Part shown: one piece after another, positions 45,635-52,899 of the stretch
Layout of the letters: each line of letters begins with the position of its first letter
How positions within the stretch are numbered: the stretch's first letter is position 1
DNA from: an uncultured Parabacteroides sp.
Lineage (GTDB): Bacteria > Bacteroidota > Bacteroidia > Bacteroidales > Tannerellaceae
Assembly (NCBI RefSeq): GCF_902493135.1
Contig: NZ_CABUOD010000019.1
Coordinates: forward strand, 1 to 64,000
Direction of reading: 5' to 3'
Length of the DNA stretch: 64,000 nt
Program-made: the position numbers and the translations under genes
The notes under the pieces: generated by a model
What the model was told of the DNA's origin: nothing
Databases searched by the model: none
What the model saw: only the letters and a program-made list of their open reading frames with translations

Positions 45635-45717
45635 GATAACCTAAACAATCTTTTTGCCTTAAAGACTAATACCTATTAAAACCTATAAAGAGGACCTTTG
45701 AGAAAAGGTCCTCTTTA
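45635..45717 (+). ncRNA. Candidate small non-coding RNA, about 83 nt
   Basis: A promoter upstream and a terminator at the end define a short transcript without a start codon followed by a meaningful frame. The 5' part is AC- and T-rich and unstructured, and the 3' end is a perfect 12-bp hairpin. It does not match a family I can name. The hairpin may equally serve the convergent gene that ends at 45732. Confidence 0.45.
45687..45717. terminator. Bidirectional hairpin terminator
   Basis: A perfect 12-bp stem AAAGAGGACCTT / AAGGTCCTCTTT (45687-45698 and 45705-45716) ends the candidate small RNA on the + strand and the STN-protein operon on the - strand. Confidence 0.82.
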
Positions 45718-45731
45718 TGATTTTTAGGGGG

Positions 45732-47291
45732 TTACTCTTCTGTCTCTTCTATTTTTGACGATATTTTCCCGATCGCTTCATTGAGCCTTTCTTCTGGTGG
45801 GATCACGTTGAAGTTGCCCCAGAACTTTTCGTCGTAAGCAAATCGGGTTTCTGCAAAGATTGTCCGTGTCGGTAGCGCTTCGCTACGGGCAAAGCGATTT
45901 ACCCGGTTCGTGTCTATTTTGCAGGTGACCATTTCGAACCAGGTATGCAGCGGGAAAGTTCCGAACAGCTGTTTCCTTTTCTTTATCTTGAAAAAGAGGT
46001 CGCCCCGGACATGGTTGATGTAATACTGGCCGTTGTAAGGTTTGTACGTTACGGTATAAATCACCTTTTGGGGAGTGATCTTCAGGTTGCGGCTCTTTTT
46101 CTCCACCAGCATCCCGGTAGCCTGTTTGATATGTTTCGGGTTGATTTCGAAGTGGGTGCGGAGCAATGCGTTGTTTTCCGTGTCGATATACAGTTCTCCC
46201 CGGTAAAGGGCGGAGCCGATATTTCCTTTTTGCTCGAAATAGATCACATGGGCTAACCGGTCGTCGATCACGGCGATATCGGTAGAGGCATACATATAGG
46301 GTTCTATCTTTTCATCCGTCAGAAGAAAGTCGGGCAATTCCTTTATCAAGTCCAGGCTCAGGCTGGCGCTGATTCCCGACTTCATCCGGGCGATGAGCGT
46401 GTCTTTTTCCTGTTGGCTGATGATCCGGCGCATTTTGAGCAGTTTGACCTGGTCCGGTGCCGGACCGGGCTTGTAGGCCGATTTATAAACTTTGAATACG
46501 CCCTCCGTCAATCCTACGAATCTATTTTTCCGTTCGATTCCTTCCCGGTAGAAAGTGGTCAGGTAAGCGGGGGATTGCGGGTAATTCTTCCGGATGTTTT
46601 CCTTCATGTCGCGAAGCAGGCGGAGCGGGTTGACAATGCGCACCACGACTTCCTGGATCGGGATCACTTTGGCATCGAGTGCGATCACCGTGTTCTGTCC
46701 GGCGAGGGGGAAGGCTTCTATCTTGCGGGGTTCGTAGCCCAGGTGGGAGAAGTAGAGCGTGGACCGGCGGAGCGAATCGGGCAGCGTGAGCCGGAATTCC
46801 CCGTTTGCGTTGGTGATGCTGCCGATTGAAGTATTAAGGACTCCTATGGTGCCTGCCTCGATCGGTTCATTCGTTTGTTTGTCCTGTAGGATTCCTTTGA
46901 CAATGAAATGGTGGTCTGTTATTTCTGGAGGAAGGCTATCGGGAAGGGCAACTTGCCCGGCGGATTGCGGCCCGGAGATCAGGATGTGATCGCCTATGAC
47001 ACGTAGGTTCAGCTCTTTGTTTCCTACGATCAGGTAGATTGCCTGCCGGATGGTGTAGTCGCCTTTCGGGATGCGTACCGTTTTTTCATTATCGATCAGC
47101 TTGCTGTCATAGATAAAGAGAAAACCGGTCTGCTCCGTTACTTTGTCAAGCAGGCGGTAGACGGTATTTTTTTCTTTGGATAAATGAATCATGCGGGCCA
47201 GGACATCATCGCCTTCTCCTGCGCGTAACGGACCTGTCGGAAGCAAAAGCATCCAAAGGCACAGAAAGAGAAGGCGAAAAATCTGAATCAT
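45732..47291 (-). CDS. STN-domain and carboxypeptidase-regulatory-domain protein without TonB barrel
   Basis: A 519-residue exported protein starting at 47291 (signal peptide about residues 1-25). Residues about 35-90 are an STN (secretin/TonB N-terminal) domain, residues about 125-210 a carboxypeptidase D regulatory beta-sandwich (GILQDKQTNEPIEAGTIGVL), and the rest a domain shared with the product of 48839-50107 (TTFYREGIERKNR; LYIDTENNALLRTHFE). There is no plug or barrel. It is encoded after an ECF sigma/FecR pair, the place where a TonB-dependent transducer usually sits. Confidence 0.8.
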   Translation of the reverse strand: MIQIFRLLFLCLWMLLLPTGPLRAGEGDDVLARMIHLSKEKNTVYRLLDKVTEQTGFLFIYDSKLIDNEKTVRIPKGDYTIRQAIYLIVGNKELNLRVIGDHILISGPQSAGQVALPDSLPPEITDHHFIVKGILQDKQTNEPIEAGTIGVLNTSIGSITNANGEFRLTLPDSLRRSTLYFSHLGYEPRKIEAFPLAGQNTVIALDAKVIPIQEVVVRIVNPLRLLRDMKENIRKNYPQSPAYLTTFYREGIERKNRFVGLTEGVFKVYKSAYKPGPAPDQVKLLKMRRIISQQEKDTLIARMKSGISASLSLDLIKELPDFLLTDEKIEPYMYASTDIAVIDDRLAHVIYFEQKGNIGSALYRGELYIDTENNALLRTHFEINPKHIKQATGMLVEKKSRNLKITPQKVIYTVTYKPYNGQYYINHVRGDLFFKIKKRKQLFGTFPLHTWFEMVTCKIDTNRVNRFARSEALPTRTIFAETRFAYDEKFWGNFNVIPPEERLNEAIGKISSKIEETEE

Positions 47292-47338
47292 TAGCTTCAC
47301 TGTATTATAGAAAACAATTAATTGTAAATTATCAATTG

Positions 47339-48184
47339 TCAATTGAATAAGAGGATCGTGTTGTCCTGCCGTGTTTTCTTCAGGTCGAGGGCAAGGCAGA
47401 TCAGTTCAGCCATTGCTTCGGGCGTATCGTTGGAGAAGGTGACGGTAAGCGTCCGGTCCCATAGCTCCGGTGTCGTCTCCAACCGGATATCCGGATTTTG
47501 TAGATTGATCACCCGCAGGATATTGCCCAACTTCTCGTCCTTGAACCTGATTCGTTCGGTATAGCGGTCGAACAAGGCCGGGTCGGGCGTCGTGCTCAAT
47601 TGCAGTCTCCGGGAGAGGAGCGTGACGGTTTCCCCCGCTTTTACGTGGATGTCCTGACCGTTCTTCTTCAATGTCACTTTTACTTCTCCCCGCTGTACGG
47701 ACAGTTCGAAAGGAGAGCTACCGTTACTTTTCACATTGAAAGCCGTCCCTAACACTTCGATACGCGTATCTTCGGTTTCGATCACGAACGGCCGCTTGCG
47801 GTTACCGGCTATGTCGAATAAGGCATTTCCCTGCAAACTCACTTCCCGCCGGTCGGAAGAGAAATGTTCGGGATACATCAATGAAGTGTTTCCTGCCAGA
47901 TAGACCACGGAACCATCTTCAAGGGTGGTTACCAATGCCGTTGCCGTCTCACTGTTCTGGCGGGTGAGCAGATTCGGGTCCGCATCCTGTCCGGGCCTGC
48001 CCAGATAGGCGACAGACACAAGCAGGCAAAGAAGGGCGATGGCGGCTGCCGCTCCTCCTCTCCACACAAGGCCTCTGAATGGCGAAGCCGGCCTGTCCGA
48101 AAGCAGCCCTTCTTCATCCAGGCGTTGGTACAGCGTGTTCCACGCCCGGTCTGTTTTTCTTTTATTTCTTTCTGTTTCAATCAT
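47339..48184 (-). CDS. FecR-family anti-sigma factor
   Basis: A 281-residue membrane protein: a short cytoplasmic N-terminus, one transmembrane segment (about residues 43-62), then a periplasmic FecR domain (LEDGSVVYLAGNTSLMYPEHF, VLGTAFNVKS, VQRGEVKVT) and a C-terminal secretin-like part (LENILRVINL-type segment). It would hold the sigma factor encoded just upstream until signalled by the STN protein. It overlaps the sigma gene by 8 bp. Confidence 0.9.
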   Translation of the reverse strand: MIETERNKRKTDRAWNTLYQRLDEEGLLSDRPASPFRGLVWRGGAAAAIALLCLLVSVAYLGRPGQDADPNLLTRQNSETATALVTTLEDGSVVYLAGNTSLMYPEHFSSDRREVSLQGNALFDIAGNRKRPFVIETEDTRIEVLGTAFNVKSNGSSPFELSVQRGEVKVTLKKNGQDIHVKAGETVTLLSRRLQLSTTPDPALFDRYTERIRFKDEKLGNILRVINLQNPDIRLETTPELWDRTLTVTFSNDTPEAMAELICLALDLKKTRQDNTILLFN

Positions 48185-48728
48185 ATTTCATGTAAATCTC
48201 TAATTCGTCCCGTAGTGTTCGGAGTGCTTTTGTCATTTCGGCCTCGACTGTTTTGACCGACAGGGAGAGGCTGGAAGCGATCTCCGCATATTTTTTTCCT
48301 TCAAAGCGATGCATCCGGAATATGCGGAGACGGCGTTCGGGGAGCTTTTCGAGTGTCCGGTTTACCAGGGCTTCCAGTTCCTTGTATTCGATCTGCTCCT
48401 GTGGATCGTCCCGCGTGCCGTCTTTGTCCGGGCGGGAGAGGACGGCATCCCGGTAACGGTTGCGTACATCCTGTTGTTCCCAGTACTGGAGGGATTGGTT
48501 ACGCACGGCTCCATACAAATAGCTCTTTATCGTATGGAACAATTGTAACCGTTCCCTTTCCTTCCAAAACACATAGAATAATTCCTGCACGATCTCTTCC
48601 GCGATATCCATTCTCCCGGTTATGCTGGCTGCATACATACAAAGAGGCAGATAATACAGACGGAAAACTTGTTCAAAAGCCTTGACGTCTCCATCTTTGA
48701 TCTTTGTAAGTATAAGCAGGTCTTTCAT
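48177..48728 (-). CDS. ECF sigma factor, FecI-like
   Basis: A 183-residue sigma-70-family ECF factor. Region 2 is about residues 20-90 (IAEEIVQELFYVFWKERERL), and region 4 about 125-175 (LEKLPERRLRIFRMHRFEGKKYAEIASSLSLSVKTVEAEMTKAL). It is first in an operon with FecR and the STN protein, the usual order for cell-surface signalling. Confidence 0.91.
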   Translation of the reverse strand: MKDLLILTKIKDGDVKAFEQVFRLYYLPLCMYAASITGRMDIAEEIVQELFYVFWKERERLQLFHTIKSYLYGAVRNQSLQYWEQQDVRNRYRDAVLSRPDKDGTRDDPQEQIEYKELEALVNRTLEKLPERRLRIFRMHRFEGKKYAEIASSLSLSVKTVEAEMTKALRTLRDELEIYMKYD

Positions 48729-48838
48729 GTTTTGTAATTATTCAATGTGCCGATATGCCAATGTTCCGATTGGGAAATGTTGCTAATTTATACATTAATC
48801 TATTCATTCGCAAATCGGCAGATTGTTTGATCGGCATA

Positions 48839-50107
48839 TTATTTATGTTGCTTCTTCAGCCTGTTGACGGCATGTTCCAGTGATTCCGTCGGTTCGATGA
48901 TATTGTAGGAACCCCAGAAATCTTCATCGGCAAAGTTGGAAACCTTGTCCGATAGGGACTGGTTTTGCCTGAATGCCATTTTGTAGGGAATGGTGTTTGC
49001 GTTGCTTTCCTTGCCGTCCGTTACGACCATCTCCGAAAGGATGGTGTAATTGGTCGAGAACAATTTGCGTTTCCAGTCGCATTTGAAGCGGACGCCGTTA
49101 CGGATGTAGCTCAGATATGTCAGCCCGTTGCGATCCTTGTAGTTGACCAGGAACGAGACTTCGACCGGTTTGAACCGTAGCCCGAACGGCTTTTTCCGGA
49201 GGATCGCCTGCGTGGCCTTGTTGCGGTCGTTCATGTCGAGGAAGAACTCGGCCCGGGTGAAAGAGAGCCGTTCCTTGTCGATGTATAGTTTTCCGTAATA
49301 AAGCGCATACGGCAATATGGCTTGCGGTTCGAAATTGATAACATATTGCGGGCGGTCGTTGATCGTTGTCGCTTCTTCCATCCGGAATTTATAGTAAGGA
49401 AGGCTTTCGAGGTCGAGCAAGACATCCGGATTCTTCACCACGTCCACATAGACGGACATGTTAGGACCTCCCAATAGCTTGACAGCCAATGTATCGCTCG
49501 CTTTCTGGCTGAGCAGCTTGCGGCCTTTGAATATCTGTACGCGATCGCGGTCTACTCCCTCGTCGTAAGGAGTCTTGTAGATATCGATCACCGCTTCCGA
49601 GATGTTGATATACCGGCGTCCTTTCTGGGCCGTTTCGCGGTAGAACCCGGTCAGGAGGCTATGTTTCGAATTGTAGTTGGCCGGAATCTTTTTGATTGCT
49701 TCTTCCACCAGGTAGCGCGGGTCGCGGGCATGGATGATCACTTCGTCGAGCATATTCGTGTAGGGGGTCAGCCATACGGTCTGTTCTTCCACATCCTTGC
49801 CGTTGAGTTCTATTTTGCTGTTGAAATATCCGAGGTGCGAAATCTCCACTTCTTTGGCATGGATGGAATCCTTTACCTTGAAGGAAAACTCACCGTCGGC
49901 GTTCGTGACCGTGCCGGTCGTACTGCCCGGAATGGAAATATTGACATATTCCAGGCTCTTTTTGCTCTTTTTATCTTTTACGATACCACTGACCGTGATG
50001 TAACCCCCTTCGTCAGCCGAATCCGTTTGCGCCTGCAGAGGAGTGAATCCCGCCAGCAACAGTGTAATGAGCAAGTATCCCCATAATTGTGTATGCATTG
50101 CTTTCAT
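48839..50107 (-). CDS. Exported carboxypeptidase-regulatory-domain protein
   Basis: A 422-residue protein with a signal peptide ending LQAQ and a carboxypeptidase D regulatory domain (about residues 35-120; VSGIVKDKKSKKSLEYVNIS). The remainder is related to the second half of the 45732-47291 product (LLTGFYRETAQKGRRYINIS versus the corresponding FYREG segment; both end with a FWG-N-I-x-P-E motif). It lacks the STN domain. It lies between two ECF sigma genes, divergent from one, and may be the output or a partner of either. Function unknown. Confidence 0.78.
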   Translation of the reverse strand: MKAMHTQLWGYLLITLLLAGFTPLQAQTDSADEGGYITVSGIVKDKKSKKSLEYVNISIPGSTTGTVTNADGEFSFKVKDSIHAKEVEISHLGYFNSKIELNGKDVEEQTVWLTPYTNMLDEVIIHARDPRYLVEEAIKKIPANYNSKHSLLTGFYRETAQKGRRYINISEAVIDIYKTPYDEGVDRDRVQIFKGRKLLSQKASDTLAVKLLGGPNMSVYVDVVKNPDVLLDLESLPYYKFRMEEATTINDRPQYVINFEPQAILPYALYYGKLYIDKERLSFTRAEFFLDMNDRNKATQAILRKKPFGLRFKPVEVSFLVNYKDRNGLTYLSYIRNGVRFKCDWKRKLFSTNYTILSEMVVTDGKESNANTIPYKMAFRQNQSLSDKVSNFADEDFWGSYNIIEPTESLEHAVNRLKKQHK

Positions 50108-50228
50108 ATCTCATATAGTTTGATAAGTTAATACTCGTGTTTGTATTACCAAGATGGTTCAGCCGGCAAATACCCTATGCTTCGTCCCGGATTTTTTTAT
50201 TATGATGGACATAATTTGAAAATTTGAC

Positions 50229-50236
50229 TATTTTTG
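50229..50236 (+). promoter_or_regulatory. Promoter -7 box of the second ECF sigma gene
   Basis: TATTTTTG, an exact match, 23 bp before the ATG at 50260. Confidence 0.5.
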
Positions 50237-50259
50237 CGCAGGTTATAGAAGATGAGACG

Positions 50260-50823
50260 ATGACAGAGCAGGAGATCAGAAAATATTTAAGGCAGATCGA
50301 AGAAGAGAATTCCCAGACTGCTCTGCGCTGTTTTTATAATCTTTGCTTCGACCGTTTCTTTCGTATAGCCTACTACTACCTGCATACGGAAGAATGGGCG
50401 CAGGAGGTCGTCCTCGATGTGTTCCTGAAAATATGGGAACGCCGCGAGTCCTTGCACCATATTGCCAATCTGGAAGATTATTTCTTTATCATGATAAAAA
50501 ATGCCTCCCTGAACTATCTTGAAAAAGAACAGCGCCGGAAAGACATGGCGGCGGATGCTTTTGACGGTACGCTCCTATCCGGCGAATCGCCTGAAGACAT
50601 CCTGGTCAGTGAGGAACTTTTCGCCCACTATGTCAAGGCCCTCGACCGCCTGCCGGAACGATGCCGTGAAATATTTATCCGTGTACGCGAGGAAAAACAG
50701 TCCTATGCCGAGGTCGCGAAAGACTTGGGCATAAGCGTCAATACGGTCGACGTACAGTTGCAGAAAGCGACCGGGAGGTTGCGGGACATGTTGGCGCGTT
50801 ATATAAGCGGAACCGGAAAATGA
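50260..50823 (+). CDS. ECF sigma factor without adjacent anti-sigma gene
   Basis: A 187-residue ECF factor starting at 50260 (a promoter box rules out the longer upstream frame). Region 2 (AQEVVLDVFLKIWERRESL) and region 4 (LDRLPERCREIFIRVREEKQSYAEVAKDLGISVNTVDVQLQKA) are intact. FecI-like factors normally have a FecR gene next to them; here the following 618 bp has none, only short scraps. Either regulation is in trans or the downstream genes have been lost. Confidence 0.9.
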   Translation: MTEQEIRKYLRQIEEENSQTALRCFYNLCFDRFFRIAYYYLHTEEWAQEVVLDVFLKIWERRESLHHIANLEDYFFIMIKNASLNYLEKEQRRKDMAADAFDGTLLSGESPEDILVSEELFAHYVKALDRLPERCREIFIRVREEKQSYAEVAKDLGISVNTVDVQLQKATGRLRDMLARYISGTGK

Positions 50824-51012
50824 ATACTTTTTCCGTCCGATTTAACAAGGTAATGAGATGAAAGATAGGGATAAATTCATCGCGCAACAGCGTCTTCTCT
50901 ATCCGGACCGAAGTTCTTGTAGTTATTGTACGGTTTTCCAAAATACCCGTTGGTCCAAATCGAAACAGTAGTGCATAAAATTGGGTTTTCTACCCCGTTT
51001 ATTTCAAATTTC

Positions 51013-51050
51013 TATTGCGGGTAATATTTTTTAAGAAACCTTCAAAAGTA
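51013..51050 (-). promoter_or_regulatory. Promoter box with dispersed 22-bp leader element (inverted copy)
   Basis: On the minus strand TACTTTTG (51043-51050) is followed 8 nt later by the 22-bp element (51034 to 51013) that is identical to 26477-26498. A transcript would run towards the 3' end of the ECF sigma gene. Confidence 0.6.
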
Positions 51051-51303
51051 TAAGATGCTGGATGATAGATAAATATGAATATCGCTCTTTTAAGGGATGT
51101 TATTGTATAATTTAACATTTCAAATAAAGGATGTGCCATCATTTCTTCTGATTATCAAACGAGGTCTTATTTCCATGAAATATCGGGTGAACCTATTCTT
51201 TTCCATATGCACTGCAGCGTTTCTTTCTTCCAAAGCATCTTATCTGTAAATAGGGATTATCGGACGATGAAGCGGTCCGGATCGTTAAAGTATATATAAA
51301 TGC

Positions 51304-51333
51304 TTGGAAACTATTTGGAAACAGCTATATTTG
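51304..51333 (+). promoter_or_regulatory. Promoter of the Gly/Tyr/Trp-rich protein gene
   Basis: TTG at 51304-51306, a 19-nt spacer and TATATTTG at 51326-51333, an exact box. The leader would be about 100 nt. Confidence 0.6.
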
Positions 51334-51441
51334 TCAATAAAATGGATGGTTTTTATTAATGAGGCAGAAAGGGTAATTAAACCTACCCCCTTGTATTTAG
51401 TCTAAAGAGTAGAAAAATTATAAAGTAGAGGAGAAACGAAT

Positions 51442-52818
51442 ATGAAACCCATGAAATTAACGTCTTTGATGGTGATGCTTCTGGTTGGCTTCAGTGCCGC
51501 AGCCCAGGAGGAGTTCTTTGATGATGTGTATTTCTCTTCCAGCAAAAAAGATAAGAAAGAAAAAACAGAAGAGAAGGTTATACAGCCTAAAGAGAAAGTG
51601 GAACGCACGGCAATAGCGTCTACATACAGCACAAGCAAACGCAAGAGTGCTGTGTCTGATGAAGAACGCGATGTAGATGAATATAACCGCCGCTATACTT
51701 CGGTCGACGTGGAAGAGCCGTATGACGAAGAATCGGAGGGTGAAGTCCTGGCCGAATATAACGACGATATGGATAATGAAGCAACGGTCGCTTCCGGTTC
51801 TAAAAAGGAACGCCGTTCGGATACGGAATATACCGAGCGTATCATCCGTTACCATTCGCCGAGCAAGATTACGATTGCCGGAGCAGACCAGGTCGATCTG
51901 TATCTGAGTGACGGGTACTACGGGTATGGCTACGATACGGACTATTCCAATGGCAATGCCAACGTAAGTGTCAATGTGAATATCGGCAACGGCTGGGGCG
52001 GTTACTATGATCCGTGGTACAGCGGATGGTATGGTGGCTGGTACGGCGGTTGGTATGATCCCTGGATCTACAGCCCGGCCCGCTATTGGGGCTACGGTCC
52101 CTCCTTCGGCTTCGGCTGGGGTTGGGGCGGCTTCTATGCCGGCTACTGGGGACCGTCCTGGGGCTGGGGGCCTGGTTACTGGGGACCTGGTTACTGGGGA
52201 CCCGGTTATTGGGGCGGTGGATATTGGGGTGGCTCTTGGGGGCATCATCACCATCATGCAACACCGTATTATCGTACTAATGCAGGTCGTTCAACTTCTT
52301 ATGCAAATAGTTATAGAGGTAGCGGAGGTAGAAATGGTAGTTCGACTTATAGGCAGTCTTCGCGTGATAGATACAATAATGGCTCAGCCACTTCTTTGAG
52401 AGGAGATGGAAGCACTTCTGTTGTCAGTAACAGAAGCAATCGATCTGGTCGCCCTTCTGCTTCACAGGGTACAACTATCCGAAATGAAAGTATTACAGCG
52501 CGTCCATCCTCTTCCAGTAGCTCGGCAAGAACACGTGTAAGCCGTCGGAATGATGCTAATACAATTGGATCATCTTCATCTTCACGTATTTCTTCTCGCT
52601 CATCATCTTCTAATTCTTCAAACCGTCAGTACACAGCTCCGGCAAGAAGTAATAATAGAAGTAGTTTTGATAATAGTAGTACTCGTTCTTCTCAGTCAAG
52701 AAGCCAGAGCACTTATACACCTTCAAGAAGTAGTAGTTCCGGTTCTTCTTACAGTGGTGGCGGTGGCCGTTCTGGTGGTGGTGGCGGTAGCGGCAGAAGC
52801 GGTGGTGGCCGTCGGTAA
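51442..52818 (+). CDS. Secreted low-complexity protein: charged, then Gly/Tyr/Trp-rich, then Ser/Arg-rich
   Basis: A 458-residue protein with a signal peptide (ends SAAAQ). Residues about 25-140 are strongly charged. Residues about 155-270 are dominated by Gly, Tyr, Trp and Pro in short repeats of the GPGYWGPGYWG kind and end in a five-His run. Residues about 280-458 are Ser/Arg/Asn-rich and end in Gly/Ser/Arg repeats. No catalytic domain is visible. Relatives in Bacteroidales carry a misleading vitellogenin label (from memory). It is followed by an OmpP1 gene, so an envelope or surface role is likely. Codon choice turns clearly AT-richer from about 52270. Confidence 0.75.
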   Translation: MKPMKLTSLMVMLLVGFSAAAQEEFFDDVYFSSSKKDKKEKTEEKVIQPKEKVERTAIASTYSTSKRKSAVSDEERDVDEYNRRYTSVDVEEPYDEESEGEVLAEYNDDMDNEATVASGSKKERRSDTEYTERIIRYHSPSKITIAGADQVDLYLSDGYYGYGYDTDYSNGNANVSVNVNIGNGWGGYYDPWYSGWYGGWYGGWYDPWIYSPARYWGYGPSFGFGWGWGGFYAGYWGPSWGWGPGYWGPGYWGPGYWGGGYWGGSWGHHHHHATPYYRTNAGRSTSYANSYRGSGGRNGSSTYRQSSRDRYNNGSATSLRGDGSTSVVSNRSNRSGRPSASQGTTIRNESITARPSSSSSSARTRVSRRNDANTIGSSSSSRISSRSSSSNSSNRQYTAPARSNNRSSFDNSSTRSSQSRSQSTYTPSRSSSSGSSYSGGGGRSGGGGGSGRSGGGRR

Positions 52819-52844
52819 CGAGTTGTTTGTAATATAAAATATTG

Positions 52845-52867
52845 AGGGGCAGATTTCTGCCCCTTTA
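52845..52867 (+). terminator. Hairpin between the low-complexity protein and OmpP1 genes
   Basis: An 8-bp stem AGGGGCAG / CTGCCCCT with a short T tract; probably a partial terminator since the next gene starts 33 bp later. Confidence 0.55.
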
Positions 52868-52899
52868 TCAATAAAAGGTATTAGTAAAAGAAAAAAGTG

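Larger units (their letters stand above)
45240..45731. other. Gap upstream of queD with a candidate small RNA
   Basis: No coding region is seen. The gap holds the queD promoter box (45298-45305, minus strand), a complete + strand promoter at 45597-45628 and a strong hairpin terminator at 45687-45717. Confidence 0.65.
50824..51441. other. Gene-poor gap: short remnants, dispersed leader element and a promoter
   Basis: A 37-codon frame at 50858-50971 and a 24-codon signal-peptide-like frame at 51175-51249 are too short to name. The 22-bp dispersed element lies at 51013-51034 with a minus-strand promoter box at 51043-51050. The promoter of the next gene is at 51304-51333. The region reads like the scar of a lost operon. 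Confidence 0.6.
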
